Shown piece by piece: positions 16,756 to 25,636 of a stretch of DNA of 35,347 nt. Each line of letters opens with the position of its first letter. Position 1 is the stretch's first letter. This DNA is from Nocardioidaceae bacterium (GTDB lineage: Bacteria > Actinomycetota > Actinomycetes > Propionibacteriales > Nocardioidaceae), in assembly GCA_030447805.1 (NCBI GenBank), contig JAUJOE010000007.1, forward strand, positions 1 to 35,347, given 5' to 3'. Position numbers and translations under genes: made by a program. The notes under the pieces are model-generated. The model was not told the origin of the DNA and made no database searches. It saw only the letters and a list, made by a program, of their open reading frames with translations.

Positions 16756-18671
16756 CGTCGGTGCTGGGTGAGGCGTACCGCACCGCCAGCCCGGAGTCGG
16801 CGGACCAAGCGCTACGGGCCGACGGCCTGCTCGCGGAGTTCAACCGCGCCGGGGTGCTGACCAGCGCCGACGTGCACGTGGCCCGACGCCTGCGGCGGTT
16901 GTGCGGAGAGAGCGACGAGCGGGTGTTGCTCGCCGGGGCGCTGGCCGTGCGCGCCGTACGCCACGGGTCGGTGGTGCTCGAGCTGCACGATGTCGCAGAG
17001 AGGGTGACCGCCGACTCGCTCACGGCCGACGAGTCGGCGGCGCTTCCATGGCCGGACTCGGACGGCTGGGTCGCCGCCGTGAAGCGAAGCCCGCTGGTGG
17101 CGGGAGGCTCGGACGGACCTGACGACCGGCCGCTGCGCTGGGTCGACGGGCTGCTCTATCTCGACCGCTACTGGCGGCAGGAGCGGGTCGTGGCGGCGTA
17201 CGTCGACGCGGCGATGCAGGCGCCGCCGCTCACGGCCGACCCGGACCGGCTCGACGCGGCGCTGCGGCGGCTGTTCCCGTCGGAAGAGGCCGACCGGCAG
17301 CGGCTGGCGGCGTACGTCGCCGCGCACCGGCGGTTCAGCATCGTCGCGGGCGGCCCGGGCACCGGCAAGACGACGACGGTGGCGCGGCTGCTCGCCGTCC
17401 TGCAGGACCTGGCGGGTGGCAGGCTGCGGATCGCCCTCGCCGCGCCGACCGGCAAGGCCGCGGCGCGGATGACCGAGGCAGCAGCAGACGAGGTCGCGCG
17501 CTTCGGGAAGCTCGACCAGGACCGGCTCGGCACGCTCACCGCCTCCACCCTGCACCGCCTGCTCGGCACCTGGCCCGGCGAGCGCACCCGGTTCAGGTAC
17601 AACCGCGACAACCGGTTGCCGTACGACGTGGTTGTCGTCGACGAGGCATCGATGGTGTCGCTGACGCTGATGTCGCGGCTCATCGAGGCGCTGCGTCCGA
17701 CGTGCCGGCTGATCCTCGTCGGCGACCCGAACCAGCTCGCATCGATCGAGGTCGGCGCGGTGCTCGGCGACCTGGTGCAGCGCGCGGCGCCGGCCGACGT
17801 TGTACCGCTGCCCGTGGAGTCAGCGCAGGCCGGCCGGGACCTCGAAGCGCTGTCAAACGACGAGCAGCACGCGGCCTTGACCATCGGAGTGGTTGGCCTG
17901 ACGAAGGTGCACCGCTACGGCGGGCAGATCCAGGAGCTGGCCGAAGCCATCAGGCGCGGGGACGGCGAAAATGTGCTCGATCTCTTGGGCGCAGGTCACT
18001 CCGACATCGAGTACGTCGCGGTGGATCCAGCGGCGTCGGACGCCGACCTGCGGAGGCTCCGTGCCGACGCGCTCGACGCCGGCCGGGAGCTCATCACCGC
18101 CGCCCGGGCCGGTCACGCCGAGCAGCCGCTCATGGCACTGGCGAAGCATCGGGTGCTGTGCGCGCACCGTGAGGGACCGTACGGCGTCGCGGACTGGGGC
18201 AGGCGAGTCCAGAACTGGCTGAGCGAGGCCGTGGACGGCTACGCCACCGATGGGCTGTGGTACGTCGGCCGGCCGCTGCTCGTCACGTCGAACGACTACC
18301 AGCTGCGGCTGTTCAACGGCGACACCGGCGTGATCGTGAACTGCGACGGCGAGCCACGGGCCGCCTTCATGCGGGAGGGCGCGCTTGACCTGTTAGCACC
18401 CAGCCGGCTCGGCGAAGTGCAGACGGTGCACGCGATGTCGATCCACCGCAGTCAGGGCAGCCAGTTCGAGCGGGTGAGCGTCGTGCTGCCGCCCGCAGAG
18501 TCGCCGTTGCTGACGCGCGAGCTGCTCTACACCGCGGTGACCCGCGCCAAGGAGCACGTGCGCATCATCGGCACCGAGCAGGCGGTGCGTGCGGCGGTCG
18601 AGCGGCGGATTCAGCGGGCGAGCGGCCTCAGGCAGCTAGTCGCGGCGAGTCGACCGGAGAGCGGTTCGTAG
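16752..18671 (+). CDS. recD: Exodeoxyribonuclease V alpha subunit RecD
   Basis: RecD of 639 residues, the 5'-3' SF1B helicase of RecBCD. Walker A is GGPGTGKTTT (Lys206), Walker B is VVDEASMVS, then ILVGDPNQLASIEVGAVLGD, and near the end the UvrD-like C-terminal motif VHAMSIHRSQGSQFERV and LLYTAVTRAKEHV. The N-terminal 190 residues are the family-specific domain that contacts RecC. The ATG at 16752 overlaps the recB stop; the longer open frame from 16641 is inside recB and is rejected. It is the last gene of the recCBD operon and is followed by a hairpin shared with the convergent YceI gene. Confidence 0.95.
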   Translation: MTSVLGEAYRTASPESADQALRADGLLAEFNRAGVLTSADVHVARRLRRLCGESDERVLLAGALAVRAVRHGSVVLELHDVAERVTADSLTADESAALPWPDSDGWVAAVKRSPLVAGGSDGPDDRPLRWVDGLLYLDRYWRQERVVAAYVDAAMQAPPLTADPDRLDAALRRLFPSEEADRQRLAAYVAAHRRFSIVAGGPGTGKTTTVARLLAVLQDLAGGRLRIALAAPTGKAAARMTEAAADEVARFGKLDQDRLGTLTASTLHRLLGTWPGERTRFRYNRDNRLPYDVVVVDEASMVSLTLMSRLIEALRPTCRLILVGDPNQLASIEVGAVLGDLVQRAAPADVVPLPVESAQAGRDLEALSNDEQHAALTIGVVGLTKVHRYGGQIQELAEAIRRGDGENVLDLLGAGHSDIEYVAVDPAASDADLRRLRADALDAGRELITAARAGHAEQPLMALAKHRVLCAHREGPYGVADWGRRVQNWLSEAVDGYATDGLWYVGRPLLVTSNDYQLRLFNGDTGVIVNCDGEPRAAFMREGALDLLAPSRLGEVQTVHAMSIHRSQGSQFERVSVVLPPAESPLLTRELLYTAVTRAKEHVRIIGTEQAVRAAVERRIQRASGLRQLVAASRPESGS

Positions 18672-18676
18672 CTACG

Positions 18677-18712
18677 CCAACCGCTCGGGGCCGGCATACC
18701 GAGTGCGGTTGG
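18677..18712. terminator. Bidirectional terminator hairpin between recD and YceI gene
   Basis: CCAACCGC-TCGG pairs with CCGA-GT-GCGGTTGG around a 10-base loop, with a 2-base bulge. It fills almost the whole space between the convergent stops (recD at 18671 and the YceI gene at 18713). There is no strong U-tract in either direction, which is usual for high-GC actinobacteria. Confidence 0.6.
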
Positions 18713-19282
18713 TCAGGCTGCGGGCTGCACCTGAACGGCGGAGACCTCGAACTCCAGCGTCACCTTGTCGCCGACGAGTACGCCGCCCGCCTCCAGCGGA
18801 GCGTTCCACTCCACGCCCCAGTCGCGCCGGTTGACCGTGGTCGAACCCTCGAAGCCGAGTCGGATGTTGCCGTACGGGTCCTTGGTCGAGCCGGCGTACT
18901 CGAAGTCGATGGACACCGGCTCGGTGACGCCTCGCATGGTCAGGTCACCGGTCACCCGGTAGTGCTCGTCGTCGAGCTTCTCAACCGACGTGGACGCGAA
19001 GGTGATCTGCGGGTGGTTCGGGACATCGAAGAAGTCGTTGGTGCGCAGGTGGCCGTCGCGCTGCTCGTTGCGGGTGTCGACGCTGTTGGCTTCGATCGTG
19101 ACTTCGAGCGTGGAGGCCTCGGGGTCGGCGAAGTCGAGGTGCCCCCTGCCCTCGAACTCGTTGAACTGCCCGCGGACTTTGGTGACCATCGCGTGGCGGG
19201 CGACGAAGCCGATGCGGCTGTGCGCGACGTCAAGGGTGTAGTCACCGGACAGGATCTCGGAGTCCAGGGTTTGTACGGTCAT
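18713..19282 (-). CDS. YceI-family lipid-binding protein
   Basis: A YceI-domain protein of 189 residues. Family landmarks are YTLDVAHSRIGFVARHAMVTKVRGQF at the start, VDTRNEQRDGHLRTNDFFDVPNHPQITF in the middle and VTGDLTMRGVTEPVSIDFEY later. YceI proteins fold as an extended lipocalin-like barrel that binds polyisoprenoid-type lipids. No signal peptide is present, so this version is cytoplasmic, as is common in actinobacteria. A good Shine-Dalgarno (GAGAGGAAG) precedes the ATG. A MarR-like inverted repeat lies 30 bases further upstream. Confidence 0.93.
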   Translation of the reverse strand: MTVQTLDSEILSGDYTLDVAHSRIGFVARHAMVTKVRGQFNEFEGRGHLDFADPEASTLEVTIEANSVDTRNEQRDGHLRTNDFFDVPNHPQITFASTSVEKLDDEHYRVTGDLTMRGVTEPVSIDFEYAGSTKDPYGNIRLGFEGSTTVNRRDWGVEWNAPLEAGGVLVGDKVTLEFEVSAVQVQPAA

Positions 19283-19313
19283 GGCTGCTTCCTCTCAAAG
19301 GTGAGGCACGGAT

Positions 19314-19327
19314 GTTGATTCTTCAAC
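19314..19327. promoter_or_regulatory. Palindromic operator upstream of YceI gene
   Basis: GTTGA and TCAAC arms flank a 4-base centre, 32 bases upstream of the YceI ATG. Its size and sequence resemble MarR-family operators. The regulator is not in the window, so the assignment is an inference. Confidence 0.4.
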
Positions 19328-19410
19328 TATCTGTCGAGAACGCCTAGCCTAGCCCCCGCATTCCCCAGCGCGGCTGCGACATGGAGTTGACGCTCTCCCG
19401 TACTTCAGAG

Positions 19411-19426
19411 ACTCAGCATGCTGAGT
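19411..19426. terminator. 16-bp perfect palindrome ACTCAGCATGCTGAGT
   Basis: It lies about 58 bases past the stop of the minus-strand vapC and upstream of the YceI gene. It could end the vapBC transcript as a hairpin or be a protein binding site. No U-tract follows. Confidence 0.35.
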
Positions 19427-19483
19427 GTTGAAACCGCACTTCTCCGTGACCGGTTCGGGCCACTTGCTCGCATGGTCAGCAGG

Positions 19484-19909
19484 TTATCCAGGGCGGAATA
19501 GTGCCACTCCCTCGAAGCGGGCGAAGTCGCGGTCGAAGGACACGACAGTCGCGGCGTACTCGAGTGCCAGGGCGGCGAGGTGCGCGTCGCCGACCAGGTT
19601 GCCCGCGGTCCCAGCGCGCTGGAGCAGCCCGCTCATCAGAGCGAGGTGCCGTCGGGTGGGCTCAATGGTGACAGCGGGCGGTGCCTCCATCCAGATTTCG
19701 AGGATGCCCGCGGCCCGAGTCGGGCTCAGCGGGCGCTGGAACACCGCAGGATGTGTGCTGAGCCGCAGGAAGGCGAGGGCAACGGTCCACACAAACGCCA
19801 CCGCCTCACTGCCAACGAGCGCCTGGCGAAGCCAATCGCGCGCGGTGACGTGTTCACGCGAGCTCTCGTTTACAGCGTGGATTAGCACGTTGGCGTCGAC
19901 AAGCAGCAT
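19484..19909 (-). CDS. vapC: VapC PIN-domain ribonuclease toxin
   Basis: A PIN-domain protein of 141 residues from the ATG at 19909 (the frame is open to 19945, but the upstream part overlaps the antitoxin). Acidic residues are Asp5 in LLVDANVL, Asp108 in LVGDAHLAALA, and Asp126/Asp128 in SFDRDFARF. The position where many PIN proteins have Glu is occupied by the TVALAFLRLSTHP segment, a pattern common in one VapC subgroup rather than a defect. The start lies one base past the antitoxin stop. The RNA target is unknown. Confidence 0.9.
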   Translation of the reverse strand: MLLVDANVLIHAVNESSREHVTARDWLRQALVGSEAVAFVWTVALAFLRLSTHPAVFQRPLSPTRAAGILEIWMEAPPAVTIEPTRRHLALMSGLLQRAGTAGNLVGDAHLAALALEYAATVVSFDRDFARFEGVALFRPG

Positions 19910-19910
19910 G

Positions 19911-20165
19911 TCAGCCGCCCCGAGCGAGACGCGCCGCAAGCTCATGGTCTTCGAGCTCGCCGGCCAGCCGCAGGGCCTTGGTCACGTCTACCAGCGGCTC
20001 TCCCATGTCAGACGTAGGGAACGACCTGCCGGGTGGTCGGGCAGTCCGCGAGGCCCCGGCCCGGATGGCTTCATTGACCGCTTGTTTGAAGGTCAGGCCT
20101 CGCTCCCGCATGTTGCGCTTGATGAGAGTGTCCACATCGGGGTCGAGGGTGACCGTGGTCCGCAT
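19911..20165 (-). CDS. vapB: Ribbon-helix-helix VapB antitoxin
   Basis: An 84-residue antitoxin. The N-terminus is a classic ribbon-helix-helix: MRTTVTLDPDVDTLIKR as the strand and first helix, then TFKQAVNEAIRAGAS. The tail (about 45-84) is the toxin-binding region. The ATG at 20165 is preceded not by a ribosome binding site but by an extended -10 (TGC TATGAT) ending six bases before it, so the mRNA is probably leaderless. It lies directly upstream of vapC with a one-base gap. Confidence 0.9.
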   Translation of the reverse strand: MRTTVTLDPDVDTLIKRNMRERGLTFKQAVNEAIRAGASRTARPPGRSFPTSDMGEPLVDVTKALRLAGELEDHELAARLARGG

Positions 20166-20171
20166 GCCTGC

Positions 20172-20180
20172 ATCATAGCA
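20172..20180 (-). promoter_or_regulatory. Extended -10 promoter of vapBC (leaderless)
   Basis: On the minus strand TGC is followed by TATGAT, ending six bases before the vapB ATG. This is the best-matching promoter of this type in the window. Confidence 0.6.
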
Positions 20181-20333
20181 TCAAAACGCGTGATGACCTG
20201 ATGCACGGGCCGTTACATGCCCTCAGCCTCGCATCGTCCTCGAGGCCACTCGGCGCACTGTCGGCGCCTGCAGATAGACATGTCTCAGCCGCCAACTCCA
20301 TCTACCCGGTGGCTGCCTAAGAGGTGAATCGGA

Positions 20334-21593
20334 ATGAAGTTCTCAGCACAGCTTGATGTCAACGTCGTCGCGGTCGAGGCGACCGACGAAGTGTCGTTGT
20401 TGCTCGATCTGCAGTCGCCGCAGGTGGCGTCTGCCGAAGACCGCGCGACCGCGACACTGCAGGTGGTCCTCGACCGCAGCGGTTCGATGAGCGGGGCTCC
20501 GCTCGATGGTGCGATCGCAGCCCTTTGCGGCTTGGTCGCCCGGCTCGACGAGCGTGACAACTTCGGCGTGGTCGTCTTCGACGACACGGCGGAGGTCGTC
20601 GTACCGGCCGCCCCGCTCTCAGACAAGCAGCGCGTCGTCGCCCAGCTCCAGCACATCCACCCGGGCGGCATGACCGACCTTTCCGGTGGCTATCTCCGCG
20701 GCCTGCAGGAGCTCAAGCGGGTGGCGGCTGGGGGAGGCGGCACGCTGCTGCTCATCTCCGACGGTCACGCCAACCGCGGCATCACCGACGCCGACCAGCT
20801 CGCGACGATCGCGGCAAGTGCCTCGACCGAGCGGATCGTGACGTCGACGCTCGGCTACGGGCTGGGGTACGACGAGACGGCGCTGTCCGCGCTTGCCAGG
20901 GGCGGCTCGGGCAACCACCACTTCGCCGAAGACCCCGACAGCGCCGGTGCGGCCATCGCCACCGAGGCAGGCGAGCTGCTGTCGAAGTCGGTGCAGGCAG
21001 CCAGCCTGCTCATCGACATGGAGCCCGCGGTCGCGCTGGTGAAGATCTACAACGACCTACCGTCCACGCAGGTCGGCGACGGCAAGATCATGGTCGAGAT
21101 CGGCGACTTCTACTCCAACGAGCGCCGCAAGCTGCTGCTGCGGTTCGGGGTCCCGGCAATGGCCTCGCTCGGCTTGGCACAGATCTCGACGCTGGAGCTG
21201 CGGTACGTCGAGTTGCCGGGCCTTGTCGAGCAGGTGGTCACGCTGCCGGTGCAGGTCAACGTCGTACCCGGTGACGAGGCAGCCGGTCGCGTCGCTGACC
21301 CGACGGTGCACACCGAGGTGCTGTTCCAGGAGGCGCAGCAGGCGAAGAAACGGGCGTCGGAGGCGTTGGAGCGCGGCGACCGCGGAGCCGCGATGGACCT
21401 GCTTGCCGGCGCCGAAGGCGTGCTCGGTGCGGCCATGATGGCAGCGCCCGACGAGATGCGAGCCGACGTGGTCAAGGAGTCCCAGGACATCGGCATGATG
21501 AAGGACCGAGCGTCATGGGACGACACCAGCCGGTTGTCCAAAGTCACCCGCGCCTCGTTCCACCAGCGCAACCGCAAGCGCGGACGGGAGTGA
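20334..21593 (+). CDS. von Willebrand factor type A domain protein
   Basis: A 419-residue protein with a vWA domain (about residues 40-215) holding a complete MIDAS metal site: DRSGSMS (Asp47, Ser49, Ser51), Thr114 in GGMTDLSGG and Asp143 in LISDGHAN. After it come a beta-rich region (about 220-320) and a helical, charged tail (about 325-419) with EAQQAKKRASEALERGD. There is no signal peptide or membrane segment, so it is cytoplasmic. The ATG has a good ribosome binding site (GAGGTG, seven bases away). It is followed closely by a phosphatase and a SWIM/SNF2 helicase on the same strand. No MoxR ATPase is present nearby. The function is unknown; vWA proteins usually assemble multi-protein complexes. 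Confidence 0.88.
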   Translation: MKFSAQLDVNVVAVEATDEVSLLLDLQSPQVASAEDRATATLQVVLDRSGSMSGAPLDGAIAALCGLVARLDERDNFGVVVFDDTAEVVVPAAPLSDKQRVVAQLQHIHPGGMTDLSGGYLRGLQELKRVAAGGGGTLLLISDGHANRGITDADQLATIAASASTERIVTSTLGYGLGYDETALSALARGGSGNHHFAEDPDSAGAAIATEAGELLSKSVQAASLLIDMEPAVALVKIYNDLPSTQVGDGKIMVEIGDFYSNERRKLLLRFGVPAMASLGLAQISTLELRYVELPGLVEQVVTLPVQVNVVPGDEAAGRVADPTVHTEVLFQEAQQAKKRASEALERGDRGAAMDLLAGAEGVLGAAMMAAPDEMRADVVKESQDIGMMKDRASWDDTSRLSKVTRASFHQRNRKRGRE

Positions 21594-21644
21594 CGTGGCG
21601 GCGCGAGTCAGCTCTCAGTTGGCGACGGGTCACCGTCTCCGACA

Positions 21645-21650
21645 TAGAGT
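21645..21650 (+). promoter_or_regulatory. -10 of phosphatase gene (leaderless)
   Basis: TAGAGT ends seven bases before the GTG at 21658, favouring that start over the GTG at 21595. Confidence 0.4.
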
Positions 21651-21657
21651 TGGCCGA

Positions 21658-22278
21658 GTGTCCAGACTCGCTTTGCCGCAGCTCAAGGTCGCCAACGCGC
21701 ACTTCGTCACCCCGCAGCTGCTGGTCGGCGGTGACCTCGACTACGACACGGTCACGGCCCTGCGGCAGCTCCTGGAGCTGACCGATGCCGGGGTGACACA
21801 CATCGTCGACGTGCGGATCGAGGCCAGCGACGAGGAGCTCGTCGCTGAGTTCGCGAAGGCCGTCGACATCGGTATCGGTTATCTGCACCACGGGATGGAC
21901 GACGCCGGTCAGCTGGTCCCCGCCGAGTGGTTCGAAACGGGTGTCGCGTACGCCGTGGAGGCGATCGACGCCGGCGGGATCGTCCTCGCTCACTGTCACA
22001 TGGGGATCAACCGCGGACCGTCGCTGGGGTACGCCGTCCTGCTGGCCCAAGGCTGGGATCCGGTGGAGGCGCTCGACGCCATCCGGCAGGCGCGGCCGAT
22101 CGCTTACATCGACTACGCCGCCGACGCGTTGGCGTGGCATCACGCCCGGGTCGAGAGCCCGGCCACAGAGCTGCGCCGCGACCTCGAGCGGCTCGAGCAG
22201 TGGCGTCGCGACAACCAGCTCGACGTCGTGGAGGTCATCCGCAAGGTCCGGATCGAGGAGGCGCGGCGCGGGCTATGA
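21658..22278 (+). CDS. Dual-specificity/tyrosine phosphatase-like protein
   Basis: A 206-residue member of the cysteine-phosphatase superfamily. The P-loop HCX5R is present as AHCHMGINRGPS (His112, Cys113, Arg119 from the GTG at 21658), with candidate general-acid aspartates at 81-82 (HHGMDDAGQ). The C-terminal part is helical and charged. The frame is open from GTG 21595, two bases after the vWA stop. GTG 21658 is favoured because a TAGAGT -10 sits seven bases before it and the family-like sequence begins there. The substrate may be a phosphoprotein or a phosphorylated small molecule. Its place between a vWA protein and a SNF2 helicase suggests the three work together, which is inferred. Confidence 0.8.
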   Translation: MSRLALPQLKVANAHFVTPQLLVGGDLDYDTVTALRQLLELTDAGVTHIVDVRIEASDEELVAEFAKAVDIGIGYLHHGMDDAGQLVPAEWFETGVAYAVEAIDAGGIVLAHCHMGINRGPSLGYAVLLAQGWDPVEALDAIRQARPIAYIDYAADALAWHHARVESPATELRRDLERLEQWRRDNQLDVVEVIRKVRIEEARRGL

Positions 22279-22304
22279 GGTGCAGGTCGGTCGGCACCGG
22301 TCAG

Positions 22305-22310
22305 TAGTCT
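22305..22310 (+). promoter_or_regulatory. -10 of SNF2 helicase gene (leaderless)
   Basis: TAGTCT ends seven bases before the GTG at 22318, with no Shine-Dalgarno between. Confidence 0.4.
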
Positions 22311-22317
22311 CGGCGGC

Positions 22318-25300
22318 GTGCGACCAACCCTCACCGCCACCTTGACCGACACCGCGATCCGCCAGGCAACAAGCGGCGGGGCGTATGTCAGGGGAGCGGA
22401 GTACGCCCGACAGGGACGCGTCACCGAAGTCACGTTCGACGCCAACACCATGACGCTGAGCGCCGTCATCCGCGGCAGCGGACACCGGTCCTACTCCACG
22501 GAGGTTCAGGTCAGCACCGGCGGTGTCACAGCAGGGGCCGTGGAGATCGGGGAGACGTGGTGCTCTTGCCCGGTCGGCTTCGGCTGCAAGCATGCCGCAG
22601 CTCTTATGCTGGTCGCGCGTGCATCGTCCCAGCCGGCGCACACCCCCGCGCCAGCGGTGTACCAACCAACGTCGGTGGTCATTCCCACCTGGGAGCGCCA
22701 CGTCGCCAACCTGCTCGACGGCATGGGCAACGCGTCGCCCCAGGCCACCACCCCGATCGCCCTCGAGTTCGAGCTCACGCTGCCGAGAGCCTCCGTGTAC
22801 GCCGGCCGGACGCCGTACGACCTGCCCGCGCGCCTCGGGATCCGGCCCGTCACCTGGGGGCGAAGTGGCAAGTGGGTGCGGTCCGACATCTCGTGGGACC
22901 GGCTGCCCTACGTCGGCAGCTACGGCGGCTACCCTCCCGCGCACCTGGAGCTACTGCAGGAGCTCGTCCGGCTCAGCGCCAGCGACTACCTGTATCGGCG
23001 TACCGCCACCATCGACCTGAGCACCGTCAGTCGCGGCCTTTGGCCGCTGCTCGACCGGGCCGGTGAGATCGGGCTGCCGCTGCTGATGGCCAGCCGCGGC
23101 CGGGAGCCGGTCGTCGTACGGGCGGAGCCCGCCACGGCTCGGCTCGACCTGACCCGGCCAGCACCAGACGCCGACCTGCTGCTGCGCGCCGAGGTGCGTG
23201 CGGGGGAGCAGTCGCTCGACGTGTCGTCGGTGGGGTTCCTCGGCACCCCCGCGCACGGTTGCTTCACGCTTCCGGCTGGGGATGGTGATGCCACCACGCT
23301 GATCCGGTTCGACCGTCCGCTGGCTTCGGCGCTGCAGCGCTTCCTCGAGAACGCCGGCGAGGTGCGCATCCCCGCCGGCGACGCCGACCGGTTCGTGGCC
23401 GACTACTACCCGAGGCTGCGTCAGACCACCACGATCAGCTCCGACGACGGCAGTGTGCTGCTCCCCGTCGTGTCCGGTCCGCGGCTCGTGCTCACCGTCG
23501 AGTACTCCGGCGTCAGCACCGCGACGCTCACCTGGAGCTTTCGATACGACGTCGACGGAAAGCCACAGCGGCATCCACTGCTCGACCCAGCCGGCATGCT
23601 CGGCGTCCGTGACCTCGCCGCGGAGATGCGCGTGCTCAATCGGATCGATCTGCCCCAGAGCCCGGTGCAGCTGACGGTGTCGGTTGGCGGGCTGATGCGG
23701 ATCATCCCTACCCTGCGGCTGACCGGCATGCAGACCGTCGCGTTCACCAGGGAGGCCCTCCCTGCCCTGCGCCAGCTGCCCGACGTCGAGGTCGAGGTGG
23801 TCGGTGACCCGCCCGACTTCCGGCTGGCCGACTCCGCCCCTCAGATCGCGGTCTCCGCGACCGACAGGCCCGACGCTGACTGGTTCGACCTCGGTGTCAC
23901 GGTCACCGTCGACGGCCACGACGTCGCGTTCGCCGACCTGTTCGCCGCGCTGGCGGCGGGCGAGTCGCACCTGCTGCTCGACAACGGCACCTACTTCCCG
24001 CTCGACGACCCGGCCTTCGCGTCCCTGGCGCGGCTCATCGACGAGGCGCGCGCGCTGAACGACCAGCCGAGTGGCGGGCTCACGATCAGCCCGTTCCAAG
24101 CCGGGCTCTGGGAGGAGCTGGTCGGGCTGGGCGTCGTCGACCAGCAGTCGAACCGGTGGGCGAGCACCGTCGAGGGGCTGCTGCACCTGGAAAAAGTCCC
24201 CGAGCCAGACCTGCCCGCCGACCTATGCGCCGAACTGCGGCCCTACCAGCTGCACGGATACCGCTGGCTGCGCTTCCTGCAGGACCACCAGCTCGGGGGA
24301 ATCCTCGCCGACGACATGGGTCTGGGAAAGACCGTGCAGACGCTGGCCCTCGTCAGCGCCATGCGCGCCGAGGCGAGAGCCGACGCACTCGGCGACAGCG
24401 GGGCCTGTCTTGGTGGTGGCGCCTACCAGCGTCGTCGGCAACTGGGCGGCCGAGGCGGCCCGCTTCACTCCAGGACTGCGGGTGGTGACCATCGACGCTA
24501 CCGAGCGCAAACGGTCGGCGCCGCTCGCCGAGCTCGCGGCCGACGCCGACCTTGTCGTCACGTCGTACACGCTGTTCCGCATCGACGAGGCGCACTACCA
24601 AGCGCTCGGCTGGTCAGCCCTGGTGCTCGACGAAGCCCAGTTCGTCAAGAACCATCGCGCCAAGGCCTACCAGTGCGCCCGCAAGCTGTCGGCGCCGTTC
24701 AAACTGGCGATCACCGGCACGCCACTCGAGAACAGCTTGATGGACCTGTGGTCGCTGCTGTCCATCGTGGCGCCTGGGCTCTTCCCTCAGCCGAAGGTGT
24801 TTGCGGAGCTGTTCGCCAAGCCGATCGAGCGCGGTGACCGCGAGCTGCTCGCCACGCTGCGCCGCCGAGTGCGGCCGTTGATGTTGCGCCGTACGAAAGA
24901 AGAGGTGGCTCCCGAACTTCCGCCCAAGCAGGAGTCGGTGCTGTCGGTCGAGCTCGCTCCCCGACACCGCAAGATCTATGAGACCCACCTGCAGCGCGAA
25001 CGGCAGAAGATCCTCGGGCTTCTCGGCGACATGCAGAAGAACCGCTTCACGATCCTGCGCTCGCTGACGCTGCTGCGCCAGCTGAGCCTTGACCCGGCCC
25101 TGATCGACAAGGGGTACGACGCTGTGGGCTCGGCCAAGATCGACGTGTTGCTCGAGCATCTCGACGAGGTGCTCAGCGAAGGCCATCGGGCGCTGGTGTT
25201 CAGCCAGTTCACCGGCTTCCTTCGTCGGGTGCGCGACCGGCTCGACGCCAGCGGCATCGCATACTCCTACCTCGACGGGCACACCCGCAAACGGGCCCAG

Positions 25301-25636
25301 GCGATCGACGCGTTCCGGTCCGGCGACGTACCGGTCTTCGTGATTAGCCTCAAAGCCGGCGGGTTCGGCCTCAACCTCAGCGAGGCCGACTACTGCTTCG
25401 TGCTCGACCCGTGGTGGAACCCGGCGGTCGAGGCCCAGGCGGTCGACCGCACCCACCGGATCGGGCAGCGGCGCACCGTCATGGTCTACCGGCTGGTTGC
25501 CAGCGACACCATCGAGACGAAGGTGATGGAGCTGAAGGCCCGCAAGCAGCGGCTGTTCGCCAGTGTGATGGATGAGGGGGGGCAGTTCGGGTCGGCGCTC
25601 ACCGCCGACGACATCCGCGGCTTGCTCGGCGCCTAG
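22318..25636 (+). pseudogene. SWIM zinc finger / SNF2-family helicase, split by a 1-base insertion
   Basis: A large SF2 DNA translocase of about 1105 residues. The N-terminus has a SWIM zinc finger (CSC...CKH: Cys82, Cys84, Cys90, His92), then a long middle region, then the SNF2 ATPase with Walker [13 protein letters not shown] (Lys671). In the next frame come [15 protein letters not shown], the DEAQ box at 24629, [16 protein letters not shown], and the helicase C half with VFSQFTGFL, SLKAGGFGLNLSEAD and DRTHRIGQ. The first frame runs past the break to 24837 as nonsense. Removing one G from the GGGG at 24400-24403 restores [13 protein letters not shown]. The stop shares the palindrome CTAG with the stop of the convergent C45 gene. 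SNF2 enzymes remodel or clear protein-DNA complexes; the exact role is unknown. Confidence 0.88.
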
